NCBI GenBank assembly: GCA_019873645.1
Contig: JAIOAX010000006.1
Coordinates: 62,001-126,000, forward strand
From: Chloroflexota bacterium
GTDB lineage: Bacteria; Chloroflexota; Anaerolineae; B4-G1; SLSP01
Direction: 5' to 3'
Length of the DNA stretch: 64,000 nt
The notes under the pieces were generated by a model. It saw only the letters and a program-made list of their open reading frames with translations, had not been told where the DNA came from and searched no databases. Position numbers and translations under genes: made by a program. This document shows, piece after piece, positions 19,266 through 28,303 of this stretch. Within the stretch, counting starts at the first letter, position 1. Each line of letters begins with the position of its first letter.

Positions 19266-19404
19266 AAGTGGCTATAGAAACAAAAAAGGCAGAGATGGTT
19301 CCCCTAACGGGGTTCCATCAAAGCCTCCATTTCTATTCTATGCGATCTGCCGATATTGTCAATACCCCAATACCCAAGAGTCCATAAAGTAAGGATAAAG
19401 GCCG

Positions 19405-20538
19405 ATGAACGGACGCGAGAAAATACTGGCGGCGTTTTCGCCGGAAGGGACGCCGGAGATCCCGGCTGTGATCTGTTATGAAGACATCTTCATCCGCGAC
19501 CATTGGACGCAGTTGAGTCGCAAACCCTGGTGGATACGCTTTGATCCTGACATCGAGACCCAATCTGCATGGCGGCGCGAGGTCGAAGAAGCCATCGGGC
19601 AGGATTGGTTTCTGCTGCCGGAAGGCGCGTCTTATGAAGAACGCGCTCATGTGACCATTGTGGCGCAAGGTGAAGCCGCCTATCGCATCAACCGGCGCAC
19701 CGGCGAAAGGCAGCGTCTCACACCCCCCCAAGTGAGCGGTTGGCTTGGGCGCGGCGTCGCTTCCGTGCATCCCTCAAAGCTGCCACAGACGCCGGATGAG
19801 GTAGATGCGTGGATCGTGGACCCCCATACCGGAGATTACCGTCTCGATGATGGACGCGCGGATCTGGCGCAGCGCATCCTCGGCGATTGGGGAGCAACGC
19901 GCTTTCCTCTCGGTTACATTGCCGGCCCCCTGTGGACGTGCTATTATATGTGGGGCTTTGAGGGAATGATGGTATTCCTCATCGAAAAGCCAGCGCTGGT
20001 TCAGCACGCCGTACAGCGGTTCACCGCATACAGCATCGCCCAGGTTCAGGCTGCGGCGCGACTGGGGGCGGCCGGCGTATGGATCGAGGACTGTATGACC
20101 GATATGATCAGCCCGCAACACTATCGGACGTTCAATCTGCCCTACCTGCGCCAGATCACCGAGGCCATCCATGCAGCCGGTATGGTCGGCATCCATTACT
20201 TCTGCGGCAATCCGGCAGGTAAGTGGGACTTGTTGCTCGATACCGGCGCGGACGCGCTGGCTTTGGAGGAGAGCAAAAAGGGCTTTGTGATTGATATCGC
20301 GGATGTGGTGGAACGGGTCAACGGGCGGATGGTCGTGCTCGGCAATCTGGACGCAGTGCGCATCCTGGAGCAGGCCGATGACGAAACCTTGCATGCCGAA
20401 ATCGTCCGGCAAATTGCGGCTGGCCGGCGCAATCGCGGCCGCTTCATTATGAGCCTGGGCAGCCCGGTGACACCTGATACGCCTCTCTCGCGGGTCAGAC
20501 GCTACTGCGATCTCACCCATTCAGTGGTCAGTTTTTAG
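19405..20538 (+). CDS. Uroporphyrinogen decarboxylase (URO-D)-family protein
   Basis: 377 aa; MNGREKILAAFSPEGTPEIPAV ... IHYFCGNPAGKWDLLLDTGADALALEESK ... VVLGNLDAV. Confidence 0.82.
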   Translation: MNGREKILAAFSPEGTPEIPAVICYEDIFIRDHWTQLSRKPWWIRFDPDIETQSAWRREVEEAIGQDWFLLPEGASYEERAHVTIVAQGEAAYRINRRTGERQRLTPPQVSGWLGRGVASVHPSKLPQTPDEVDAWIVDPHTGDYRLDDGRADLAQRILGDWGATRFPLGYIAGPLWTCYYMWGFEGMMVFLIEKPALVQHAVQRFTAYSIAQVQAAARLGAAGVWIEDCMTDMISPQHYRTFNLPYLRQITEAIHAAGMVGIHYFCGNPAGKWDLLLDTGADALALEESKKGFVIDIADVVERVNGRMVVLGNLDAVRILEQADDETLHAEIVRQIAAGRRNRGRFIMSLGSPVTPDTPLSRVRRYCDLTHSVVSF

Positions 20539-20625
20539 TTTCCAGTTTTCAGTTGTCAGTTTTACTCAATTACTTTACTCTTTACTCATTATTTGTTACC
20601 GATTACCTAAACCAGGAGAAAATTC

Positions 20626-21993
20626 ATGAACAACTACGAAGACACCCTTGACCATGTCAATACTTACTCCCGTCCGTCGGCGCTGCGGATTACCGATATG
20701 CGCGTCGCCACGATTGTCGGCGCGCCGATGCGCTGTCCGCTGATCAAAATCAGCACCAACCAGGGCATCGAAGGTTACGGCGAAGTCCGCGACGGGGCCA
20801 GCGCGCGCTATGCGCTGCTGCTCAAGAGCCGCATTCTGGGCGAGAACCCCTGCAATATTGATAAAATTTTCCGCCGCATCAAGCAGTTCGGCGGGCATGC
20901 GCGGCAGGCCGGCGGTGTTTGCGGCGTTGAGGTGGCGCTGTGGGACCTGGCGGGCAAGGCTTATGGCGTGCCCGTGTATGCCATGCTCGGCGGCAAGTTC
21001 CGCGACAAAATCCGCATCTACTGCGATACCGATGTCCATGGGCGCAATACCGGCACGGCCATGGGCGAGGCCCTCAAGGAGCGCATGGCGATGGGATTCA
21101 CTTTTCTGAAGATGGACGTAGGCATCGGCCTGTTGCGCGACGTGCCAGGCGCGCTCTCAGGCATGCCGGACTTCATCAACAAGCTGATGCCGTCCCACGA
21201 AGTTTGGGAACAGATGCACCACGCGGATCCTGAGACGCGCGCAGAAATGTACCGGCAGTTCCGCGAGGTGCAGAACGTGATGCATCCCTTCACCGGCATC
21301 CACGTCACCGAAGCCGGGCTGGACTATCTGGAACAGTACGTCGCCGATGTGCGCGCCGTCATCGGCTATGAAGTCCCCCTGGCGACCGACCACTTCGGCC
21401 ACATCGGCCTGCAGGACTGCATCAAGATCGCCCGGCGGCTGGATCGCTTCAACCTGGCCTGGTATGAGGATATGCTCCCCTGGCAGATGACCGAGCAGTA
21501 CGTGCGCCTGGCGAACTCATGTACCACGCCGATCTGCACCGGCGAGGATATCTACCTGAAGGAGAACTTCAAGCCGCTGTTGGAGTCGGGCGGCGTGTCG
21601 GTCATCCACCCCGACGTGCTGACCTCCGGCGGCATCTACGAGAACAAGAAGATCGGCGACCTGGCGCAGGAATACGGCGTCGCCATGGCCGTGCACATGG
21701 CCGAATCGCCGATCGGCTGTATGGCTGCCGTCCACAGCGTCGCCGCCACCGAGAACTTCCTGGCACTGGAGAACCACTCGATTGATGTGCCCTGGTGGGA
21801 TGACCTGGTCAACGGGCTGCCCAAACCCATCGTCCAGAACGGCTTTATCACCGTGCCCAACACGCCCGGCCTGGGCATCGAGTCGCTCAACGATGAGGTC
21901 ATCGCGGCGCATCTGGACCCGCACGAGCCGGGGCTGTGGGAACCGACGGACGCCTGGGATCAAGAATTCACCAACGACCGGTTGTGGAGTTAG
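20626..21993 (+). CDS. Mandelate racemase / muconate lactonizing enzyme (enolase superfamily)
   Basis: [35 protein letters not shown] ... ATDHFGHIG ... [12 protein letters not shown] ... [10 protein letters not shown]. Confidence 0.9.
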   Translation: MNNYEDTLDHVNTYSRPSALRITDMRVATIVGAPMRCPLIKISTNQGIEGYGEVRDGASARYALLLKSRILGENPCNIDKIFRRIKQFGGHARQAGGVCGVEVALWDLAGKAYGVPVYAMLGGKFRDKIRIYCDTDVHGRNTGTAMGEALKERMAMGFTFLKMDVGIGLLRDVPGALSGMPDFINKLMPSHEVWEQMHHADPETRAEMYRQFREVQNVMHPFTGIHVTEAGLDYLEQYVADVRAVIGYEVPLATDHFGHIGLQDCIKIARRLDRFNLAWYEDMLPWQMTEQYVRLANSCTTPICTGEDIYLKENFKPLLESGGVSVIHPDVLTSGGIYENKKIGDLAQEYGVAMAVHMAESPIGCMAAVHSVAATENFLALENHSIDVPWWDDLVNGLPKPIVQNGFITVPNTPGLGIESLNDEVIAAHLDPHEPGLWEPTDAWDQEFTNDRLWS

Positions 21994-22010
21994 GTTTTTC
22001 CTGCGGTGTT

Positions 22011-22051
22011 AGCCTTGCGAAGGTGTTGTGGGCCTTCGCAAGGCTTTTTTT
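22011..22051 (+). terminator. Intrinsic terminator after the enolase-superfamily gene
   Basis: AGCCTTGCGAAGG-tgttgtggg-CCTTCGCAAGGCTTTTTTT. Confidence 0.9.
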
Positions 22052-22083
22052 GCGGCAACTTCCTTTCGGTACCTGCTTCGACA

Positions 22084-23547
22084 TCAAATTTCGCCGTCTA
22101 GTGCGTTGCGCAGCAGCCGACGGGCGACCTCGGGTGCTGCGCGTCCACGGGTCTCGCGCATCACCTGTCCCATCAGCCATTGGAAGACGGTCACTTTGCC
22201 GGCGCGATAGGCGGCTGCTTGTTCGGGATTGTCGGCTACCACACGTCTGACGATGGCGGCCAATTGTTCGCTATCGGTAATTTGCACCAGACCTTTGGCA
22301 GCGACAATGGCTTCAGGTGTTGCCCCCGTGGCGAACATCTCTCCAAGCACGGCTTTTGCGCTATTTTGATTGAGTTTTCCCGCGTCCACCAGACCGATGA
22401 GGCGCGCCAATGCTTCAGGAGAGACACGCACGGCGTCAATGGCAACGTTGTCACGGTTCAGCAGATAAAACAGTTCCCCAATGAGCCATTTGCCGACGGT
22501 CGCCGGCGCGCCGCGATAAGCCCGGACCGCGCGTTCAAAGTAGTCGGCAACGGCGCGCTCGGCCGCCAGAACGCGGGCATCCTGGGAAGTGAGGCCGTAT
22601 TCGGCCACAAACCGCGCCCGTCGGGCGTCGGGCAACTCCGGCAGACGGGCAGCGATTTCGGCGACCCATTCTCGCTCGATGTACAGCGGCGGCAAATCCG
22701 GTTCCGGGAAATAACGATAATCGTGGGCATGCTCCTTGCTGCGTTGCGAGAAGGTCACATTGCGCACCGCATCCCACCCTAGCGTTTCTTGAACGATTGT
22801 TCCGCCGGCCGCCAGAATGGCAGTTTGGCGCTCAATCTCATACGCCGTCGCCATCACCAGCGCTCGAAAGCTGTTGAGGTTCTTGATCTCAGTGCGCGTT
22901 CCAAGAGCCGTGCTGCCACGTGGACGCACCGAGACGTTGGCCTCGAAACGCAACACCCCCTTTTCCATATCGCCGCTGTTTACTCCCAGGTAGCGCAAAA
23001 TTTCGCGGATTTTGGTCGCATAGGCGTAGACGGCCGCCGCAGAGTGCATATCCGGTTCGGAGACGATCTCCAACAACGGTACACCACAACGGTTAAAATC
23101 AATCAGTGCGTAATCGCCGTCGTTGGTCGCATAGAAGTGGAACAGCTTGGCGGTATCTTCCTCAAGGTGGGCGCGTCGCACGCGAATATGATGGGCTACG
23201 CCCTCTTCATCCACAACGTCTACCCATCCTGCCGTCGCAACAGGAGCATCGTACTGCGAAATTTGATAACCTTTGGGCAAATCGGGATAAAAGTAGTTTT
23301 TGCGGGCGAACCCGGCACAAGTGTTGATCTGGCAATTGAGCGCCAGCCCAACCATGATGGCCTGTTCGACAGCTTCGCGGTTGATCGTCGGGAGCGCGCC
23401 GGGCAAACCGGTACAGACCGGACAAATGGTGGTATTCGGCTCGGCCAGAGTGGCGTCCATCACCGCACAGCCGCAAAACATCTTCGAGCGGGTGTGCAAT
23501 TCGGCGTGAATTTCCATGCCGATGACAGGTTCATAGGCTTCGATCAT
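22084..23547 (-). CDS. gatB: Asp-tRNA(Asn)/Glu-tRNA(Gln) amidotransferase subunit B
   Basis: MIEAYEPVIGMEIHAELHTRSKMFCGC...CPVCTGLPGALPTINREAVEQAI. Confidence 0.96.
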   Translation of the reverse strand: MIEAYEPVIGMEIHAELHTRSKMFCGCAVMDATLAEPNTTICPVCTGLPGALPTINREAVEQAIMVGLALNCQINTCAGFARKNYFYPDLPKGYQISQYDAPVATAGWVDVVDEEGVAHHIRVRRAHLEEDTAKLFHFYATNDGDYALIDFNRCGVPLLEIVSEPDMHSAAAVYAYATKIREILRYLGVNSGDMEKGVLRFEANVSVRPRGSTALGTRTEIKNLNSFRALVMATAYEIERQTAILAAGGTIVQETLGWDAVRNVTFSQRSKEHAHDYRYFPEPDLPPLYIEREWVAEIAARLPELPDARRARFVAEYGLTSQDARVLAAERAVADYFERAVRAYRGAPATVGKWLIGELFYLLNRDNVAIDAVRVSPEALARLIGLVDAGKLNQNSAKAVLGEMFATGATPEAIVAAKGLVQITDSEQLAAIVRRVVADNPEQAAAYRAGKVTVFQWLMGQVMRETRGRAAPEVARRLLRNALDGEI

Positions 23548-23550
23548 ATC

Positions 23551-25026
23551 TCACCCCTCGTATTTTACGTTTGGACGCGCCAGATGCCAGGAAGTCGCCT
23601 GTTGATAGGCATAGCCAATGCGGAACAAAGTGACTTCCTCCAGAGGGCGTCCGATAATTTGCATGCCGACGGGCAGCGGCGGCGTATCCGCCGTAAACCC
23701 GCAGGGCAGCGCCAATGCCGGTACCCCTGCCGGGTTGACGGCCACCACATGCACATCGGAAAGGTACATGGTCAACGGATCGGCGATCTTCTCCCCCAGG
23801 CGAAAGGCCGGCGTAGGACAAACCGGCGCAACGAGCGCATCCACCTGCGCAAAGGCGTGCTCGAAATCCCGGCGCAGCAGCATGCGCACTTTTTGTGCCC
23901 GCAGATAGTAGGCGTCATAATAACCGGAGGAAAGCGCAAATGTGCCGAGCATAATGCGCCGCTTGACCTCGGCGCCGAACCCCGCCGCGCGTGTACGCGT
24001 ATAGTGTGCCAACATGTCTGCGCCTGTTTCTGAGAGACCAAAACGTGTTCCATCGAAGCGTGCCAGGTTGGAACTGGCCTCGGCAAAGAGGATCAAGTAG
24101 TAGACGGGGATTGCATAGCGAGTGTGTGGCAAGGATACCTCGCGTACTGCTGCGCCCAAGTCGCGTAATACGCGCAATGCTTCGCGGATAGGCGTTTCGA
24201 CACTCGGAGCTATACCGGCAGTGAAATATTCCACCGGCACGCCGAGTGTCAGCCCCTTAAGGTCGGGGGTATACGCCTGGGTATAATCCGGCACCGGCGC
24301 GCGCAGGGAAGTGCTATCGCGGGGATCGTGTCCGGCGAGCGTCTGCATCACCAGTGCCACATCCGCCACATCGCGGGCAAGCGGCCCAATCGTGTCAAAT
24401 GATGATGCCAACGCGATCAGGCCATAGCGGGACACGCGCCCGTAAGTTGGCTTGAGGCCCGTCACACCGCAGAAACCGGCGGGCATGCGAATCGAACCGC
24501 CGGTATCTTCGCCAAGCGCGAACGGTGTCATTTCTGCGGCTACGGCCGCCGCCGATCCACCGCTCGACCCACCCGGTACACGGGTCACATCCCAGGGATT
24601 GTGGGTGGGAAAGAAGGCGGAGTTCTCACACGACGATCCCATGCCGAATTCGTCCATGTTGTGTTTGCCTACCAGGACGGCGCCGGCGTCTTCTAACCGC
24701 TCGATCACTGTGGCGTTATAGCGGGGAACGTAATTGGCGAGGATTTTGGAGGCGCATGTGGTACGCACCCCTTTGGTCGAAATGCAATCCTTGACTGCGT
24801 AAGGGATGCCGGTGAGCGGCGTCACCCGTTGACCGGCGCGGCGACGGGCGTCTGCGGCTTCGGCCTGTTGGAATGCCAGATCCTCGCTGATGGTGATATG
24901 CGCTCGCACGGTCGGTTCCAAGGCGCGGATGCGTTCCAGGATTGCACCGGTCAGCGCAACAGATGTGATTTCTCCGGTTTCGAGTAGCGCCGCTGCCTGA
25001 CGGACACTGAGAGTATGCAGGTTCAT
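23551..25026 (-). CDS. gatA: Asp-tRNA(Asn)/Glu-tRNA(Gln) amidotransferase subunit A
   Basis: Amidase signature VPGGSSGGSAAAVAAEMTPFALGEDTGGSIRMPAGFCGVTGLKPTYGRVSRYG; start at MNLHTLSVRQ. Confidence 0.96.
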   Translation of the reverse strand: MNLHTLSVRQAAALLETGEITSVALTGAILERIRALEPTVRAHITISEDLAFQQAEAADARRRAGQRVTPLTGIPYAVKDCISTKGVRTTCASKILANYVPRYNATVIERLEDAGAVLVGKHNMDEFGMGSSCENSAFFPTHNPWDVTRVPGGSSGGSAAAVAAEMTPFALGEDTGGSIRMPAGFCGVTGLKPTYGRVSRYGLIALASSFDTIGPLARDVADVALVMQTLAGHDPRDSTSLRAPVPDYTQAYTPDLKGLTLGVPVEYFTAGIAPSVETPIREALRVLRDLGAAVREVSLPHTRYAIPVYYLILFAEASSNLARFDGTRFGLSETGADMLAHYTRTRAAGFGAEVKRRIMLGTFALSSGYYDAYYLRAQKVRMLLRRDFEHAFAQVDALVAPVCPTPAFRLGEKIADPLTMYLSDVHVVAVNPAGVPALALPCGFTADTPPLPVGMQIIGRPLEEVTLFRIGYAYQQATSWHLARPNVKYEG

Positions 25027-25105
25027 AGCTCCTCCTGAGATAGTCTGATGGTTGCCAGTCTGATAGCCGCTGCGATGTCTGATAGGCCGAAGTAGCGATG
25101 GAGGC

Positions 25106-25420
25106 TCAGGCCGTCTCGGCCACGGGATTTTCCAGTACCACAGGCACGCGCACGTAGTCTCCTTGCGGCCGGGGGACATTCGCCAACAGGTCCTCGCGGG
25201 GCATAGCCGGCTGTGCTTCGTCCGCGCGCAGCGTCGCGCGCGTGATGGGGGGCTGTGTGAATGGAGCAACCGCAGTGACATCTACTTCCCCCAGCCTGTC
25301 AAAGTAGTCAATGATGGCGCTGAACTGCGCGCTGAATAACGCAGCTTCTTCATCTGTCAGCGCCAGACGAGAGAGAAAAGCAATGTGTTGTACCAGATCG
25401 GTAGCCATACGATGGGCCAT
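25106..25420 (-). CDS. gatC: Asp-tRNA(Asn)/Glu-tRNA(Gln) amidotransferase subunit C
   Basis: VQHIAFLSRLALTDEEAALFSAQFSAIIDYFDRLGEVDV...ATLRADE. Confidence 0.93.
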   Translation of the reverse strand: MAHRMATDLVQHIAFLSRLALTDEEAALFSAQFSAIIDYFDRLGEVDVTAVAPFTQPPITRATLRADEAQPAMPREDLLANVPRPQGDYVRVPVVLENPVAETA

Positions 25421-25460
25421 AAGAATACCTCCTTGTGAATCCAGAATCCTCAATCCCTAA

Positions 25461-26882
25461 TCACGTGAACCGTTTATCTGGCGCGCGGGCGATGCGGATG
25501 TGTACGGTCGCCAGTTGTTCCGGTTCGACCGGCGTAGGGGCGTTTAACAGCATATCTACGGCATGGCGGTTCTTGGGAAAAGCGATTACCTCGCGGATGG
25601 ATTCGGCGTCAGCCAGGAGGGCGACGAGCCGATCAACTCCGATGGCAATACCACCGTGCGGCGGCGCGCCGTGATCAAGCGCTTCCAGCAGGTGCCCAAA
25701 ATTCGCCTGAGCGCGCTCGGATGAATACCCTAGCAAGCGTAAAATGCGCAGCTGTAGCTCACGGGTGTGAATCCGCAATGACCCGGACCCTAATTCCCAG
25801 CCGTTGCACACCAGATCATAGCAGTTGGCGCGTACGGCGCCGGGAGCACTCTCCAGCAGCGCCAGGTCTTCGGCCTTGGGGGCAGTAAAGGGATGGTGCT
25901 CGGATGCCCAACGGCCGTTTTGGATGTCCCATTTGAGAAGTGGAAAATCTATCACCCAGGCAAAAGCCAACAGGTTGGGGGTTGCGCGCGGCATTTCCGA
26001 GCGTAGATCGGGCTTGTCCGTCCCATAACGCGCCAACGCCTCGGCGTAGGTTAAGCGTGGGAAAGGTGTGAGGAGCTGTTTGTGCGGTGCAACGTCGCGC
26101 ACCAGCCGGGTGATCAGGGTCTCGATCAATGTCAACACATGTTCCTGGTCCACAAAGCTCATTTCCAGATCGAGCTGGGTGAATTCCGGTTGACGGTCGG
26201 CGCGCAGGTCTTCGTCGCGGAAACATCGCGCGATTTGAAAATAGCGTTCTACCCCTGCAACCATCAGCAACTGTTTCATCTGCTGCGGCGATTGGGGTAA
26301 GGCATAGAACGTCCCCTTGTGGAGGCGGCTGGGTACCAGATAGTCGCGCGCCCCCTCCGGCGTGCTGCGTGTAAGGATCGGGGTTTCAATCTCCAGGAAT
26401 CCGGCAGCGTCGAGAAAATCGCGCATGATTTTGACGGCGCGATGGCGCAGACGCAGGTTCTGGAGCATCGCCGTGCGTCGCAGATCAAGATAGCGGTAAC
26501 GCAAAGCCAGCATTTCATCCACGGGATGGTGGTCATCCGGCGTGAAGGGTAAGCGGCGGGCTTCGTTGAGCACCTCAATCTTGTGCGCCAACACTTCGAT
26601 ATGGCCGGTTGCCAGGACGGGGTGCTCTGTCCCCGGTGGTCGCGCCTGTACGGTACCGTGCACGGCAATCACCGACTCGGTAGCTAAGGTGCGGGCGACC
26701 GCGTTGGCCCCGTTCGAGACACCTGGTTGCGCCACCACTTGTGTGATGCCCTCACGATCCCACAGATCAATGAATACCAGTTTGCCATGGTCGCGCCGGG
26801 TGCGCACCCAGCCCACTAATGTTACTTGCTGGCCGATATGTTCCGATCGTAACACTCCGCATGTATGTGTGCGCTGCTGCAT
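25461..26882 (-). CDS. aspS: Aspartyl-tRNA synthetase, bacterial type without GAD insertion, probably non-discriminating
   Basis: Class II motifs [60 protein letters not shown]; only about 14 aa between YGTDKPDLR and [11 protein letters not shown]. Confidence 0.95.
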   Translation of the reverse strand: MQQRTHTCGVLRSEHIGQQVTLVGWVRTRRDHGKLVFIDLWDREGITQVVAQPGVSNGANAVARTLATESVIAVHGTVQARPPGTEHPVLATGHIEVLAHKIEVLNEARRLPFTPDDHHPVDEMLALRYRYLDLRRTAMLQNLRLRHRAVKIMRDFLDAAGFLEIETPILTRSTPEGARDYLVPSRLHKGTFYALPQSPQQMKQLLMVAGVERYFQIARCFRDEDLRADRQPEFTQLDLEMSFVDQEHVLTLIETLITRLVRDVAPHKQLLTPFPRLTYAEALARYGTDKPDLRSEMPRATPNLLAFAWVIDFPLLKWDIQNGRWASEHHPFTAPKAEDLALLESAPGAVRANCYDLVCNGWELGSGSLRIHTRELQLRILRLLGYSSERAQANFGHLLEALDHGAPPHGGIAIGVDRLVALLADAESIREVIAFPKNRHAVDMLLNAPTPVEPEQLATVHIRIARAPDKRFT

Positions 26883-26945
26883 ATTTCCCCCTCCTTCTGA
26901 AAAACAGTTTGATAGTCAGATTGAACAGATTCTGTCGAGCCTGAT

Positions 26946-26980
26946 AAAAAAAAACCACGGGCTGTGCGTATGCCCGTGGT
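26946..26980 (-). terminator. Terminator T2 of aspS leader
   Basis: Minus strand ACCACGGGC-atacgcaca-GCCCGTGGT followed by a T tract. Confidence 0.9.
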
Positions 26981-26988
26981 CTGTAAAC

Positions 26989-27030
26989 AAAAAAAAAAAA
27001 CCACGGGCAACCTTGCGCGCCCGTGGTTTG
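26989..27030 (-). terminator. Terminator T1 of aspS leader
   Basis: Minus strand AAACCACGGGC-gcgcaaggtt-GCCCGTGGTTT followed by a T12-class tract. Confidence 0.92.
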
Positions 27031-27053
27031 GATGGTCTTAAGTCGAGATAGGG

Positions 27054-27125
27054 TTAGCTTTGACCTCCCCACAGGCGCGCGCAATGATTATTATTCTGGT
27101 TCACGAACTGAATACGGCTTATCAT
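27054..27125 (-). CDS. Putative attenuator leader peptide MISRIQFVNQNNNHCARLWGGQS
   Basis: ATG with upstream AGGAGA at suitable spacing, run AAC-CAG-AAT-AAT-AAT, TAA stop about 25 nt before terminator T1. Confidence 0.8.
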   Translation of the reverse strand: MISRIQFVNQNNNHCARLWGGQS

Positions 27126-27189
27126 TGCGCTTGTCTCCTGTGAGAAGTTAGCCTTCGTTTTCCCCTATGGATTCCCTTGAATTATCTAA

Positions 27190-27217
27190 ATTATAGACAG
27201 GTCAACAAAAATGTCAA
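27190..27217 (-). promoter_or_regulatory. Sigma70-type promoter for the aspS-gatCAB leader
   Basis: Minus strand TTGACA - 16 nt - TATAAT. Confidence 0.8.
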
Positions 27218-27318
27218 CTTTCGCAGGTAGCCAACGGCATCTACGCGCTGGATCACGCCATACTTGCGGCAGCCGGCGTTCCCATCACCGGCGCGGCGCT
27301 GGCCGACTTCCATCGCGT

Positions 27319-27548
27319 TGGATAACTACTCGATTGACGTGCCCTGGTGGGACGACCTGGTCAACGGGCTGCCCAAACCCATCGTCCAGAACGGTTTTAT
27401 CACCGTGCCCGACACGCCCGGCCTGGGCATCGAGTCGCTCAACGATGAGGTCATCACGGCGCATCTGGACCCGCACGAGCCGGGATTGTGAGAACCAATG
27501 GACGCTTGGGATCAAGAATTCACCAATGACCGGTTGTGGAGTTAAGTT
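27319..27548 (+). pseudogene. Duplicated 3' fragment of the enolase-superfamily gene
   Basis: Near-identical to 21770-21996 ([55 protein letters not shown]) but with premature TGA. Confidence 0.88.
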
Positions 27549-27750
27549 TCTCCTATCTTGCCGAGTCATACGATAGCGGCCCCGGTAAACATTCGATAAA
27601 AAACGCGGCGTGAGGCCAATCATGATGAGTTTATGGCGTGGGCCGCGCTCTATCAAACCCAGCAGAAATTGTACCGGGAGTATCAGCGGCTGAGTCAAGA
27701 GCAACCGGTCGTTGCGCGCATCCGTTCCCGCCTGGCTTTTGCCGCATAGT

Positions 27751-28091
27751 ATGGACAATCCGCTGCATAGCCGCGCCGCTTACGAACAGTTTTTGTATAC
27801 GCTGCCCGCTCGTTACAACCAAATTCAATCTTCAACATCTCGCACCCTCACAATCAAGGCCAAAGCCCCACCGTCTCGGATGCGGAGTATTGCGCTATTC
27901 ACTATGCCGCAAAAGAGAAACTGTATTGGTATGATTCACAGCCGCACCCTGACGCCCCTGCTTTAGCCGCAACTTACCCTCACCACAAACATATCCTACC
28001 CGATCTCAAAAAACATCGTGTCCCTGCGCCGGGACTTTCATTTACCGAGCCCAATCTTCCCTGGCTTATCCAGGAAATCATACGAGTTTAA
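27751..28091 (+). pseudogene. Decayed TumE-like (DUF6516) toxin gene
   Basis: [19 protein letters not shown] in one frame and [34 protein letters not shown] in another. Confidence 0.5.
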
Positions 28092-28303
28092 CTCCTACCA
28101 ATCATAAGTATACAGCAACCATTTGAGTGATAACCAGGCTGTTTCCATTGACAGACAGAACATTTGTGCTATATTTATCACTCACATCAATAGCATCACC
28201 ACCTCATCTTCACTACACATCAATGACAAAAACGCCGTCCAGGCGTGAAAATGGCTATCCGTCGCCAAGACTAACGACCATGTGACAACGAAAGGAGCGC
28301 TGC

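Noticed and set aside
22789-24033. 414-aa plus-strand ORF
   Set aside because: Antisense to gatB/gatA.
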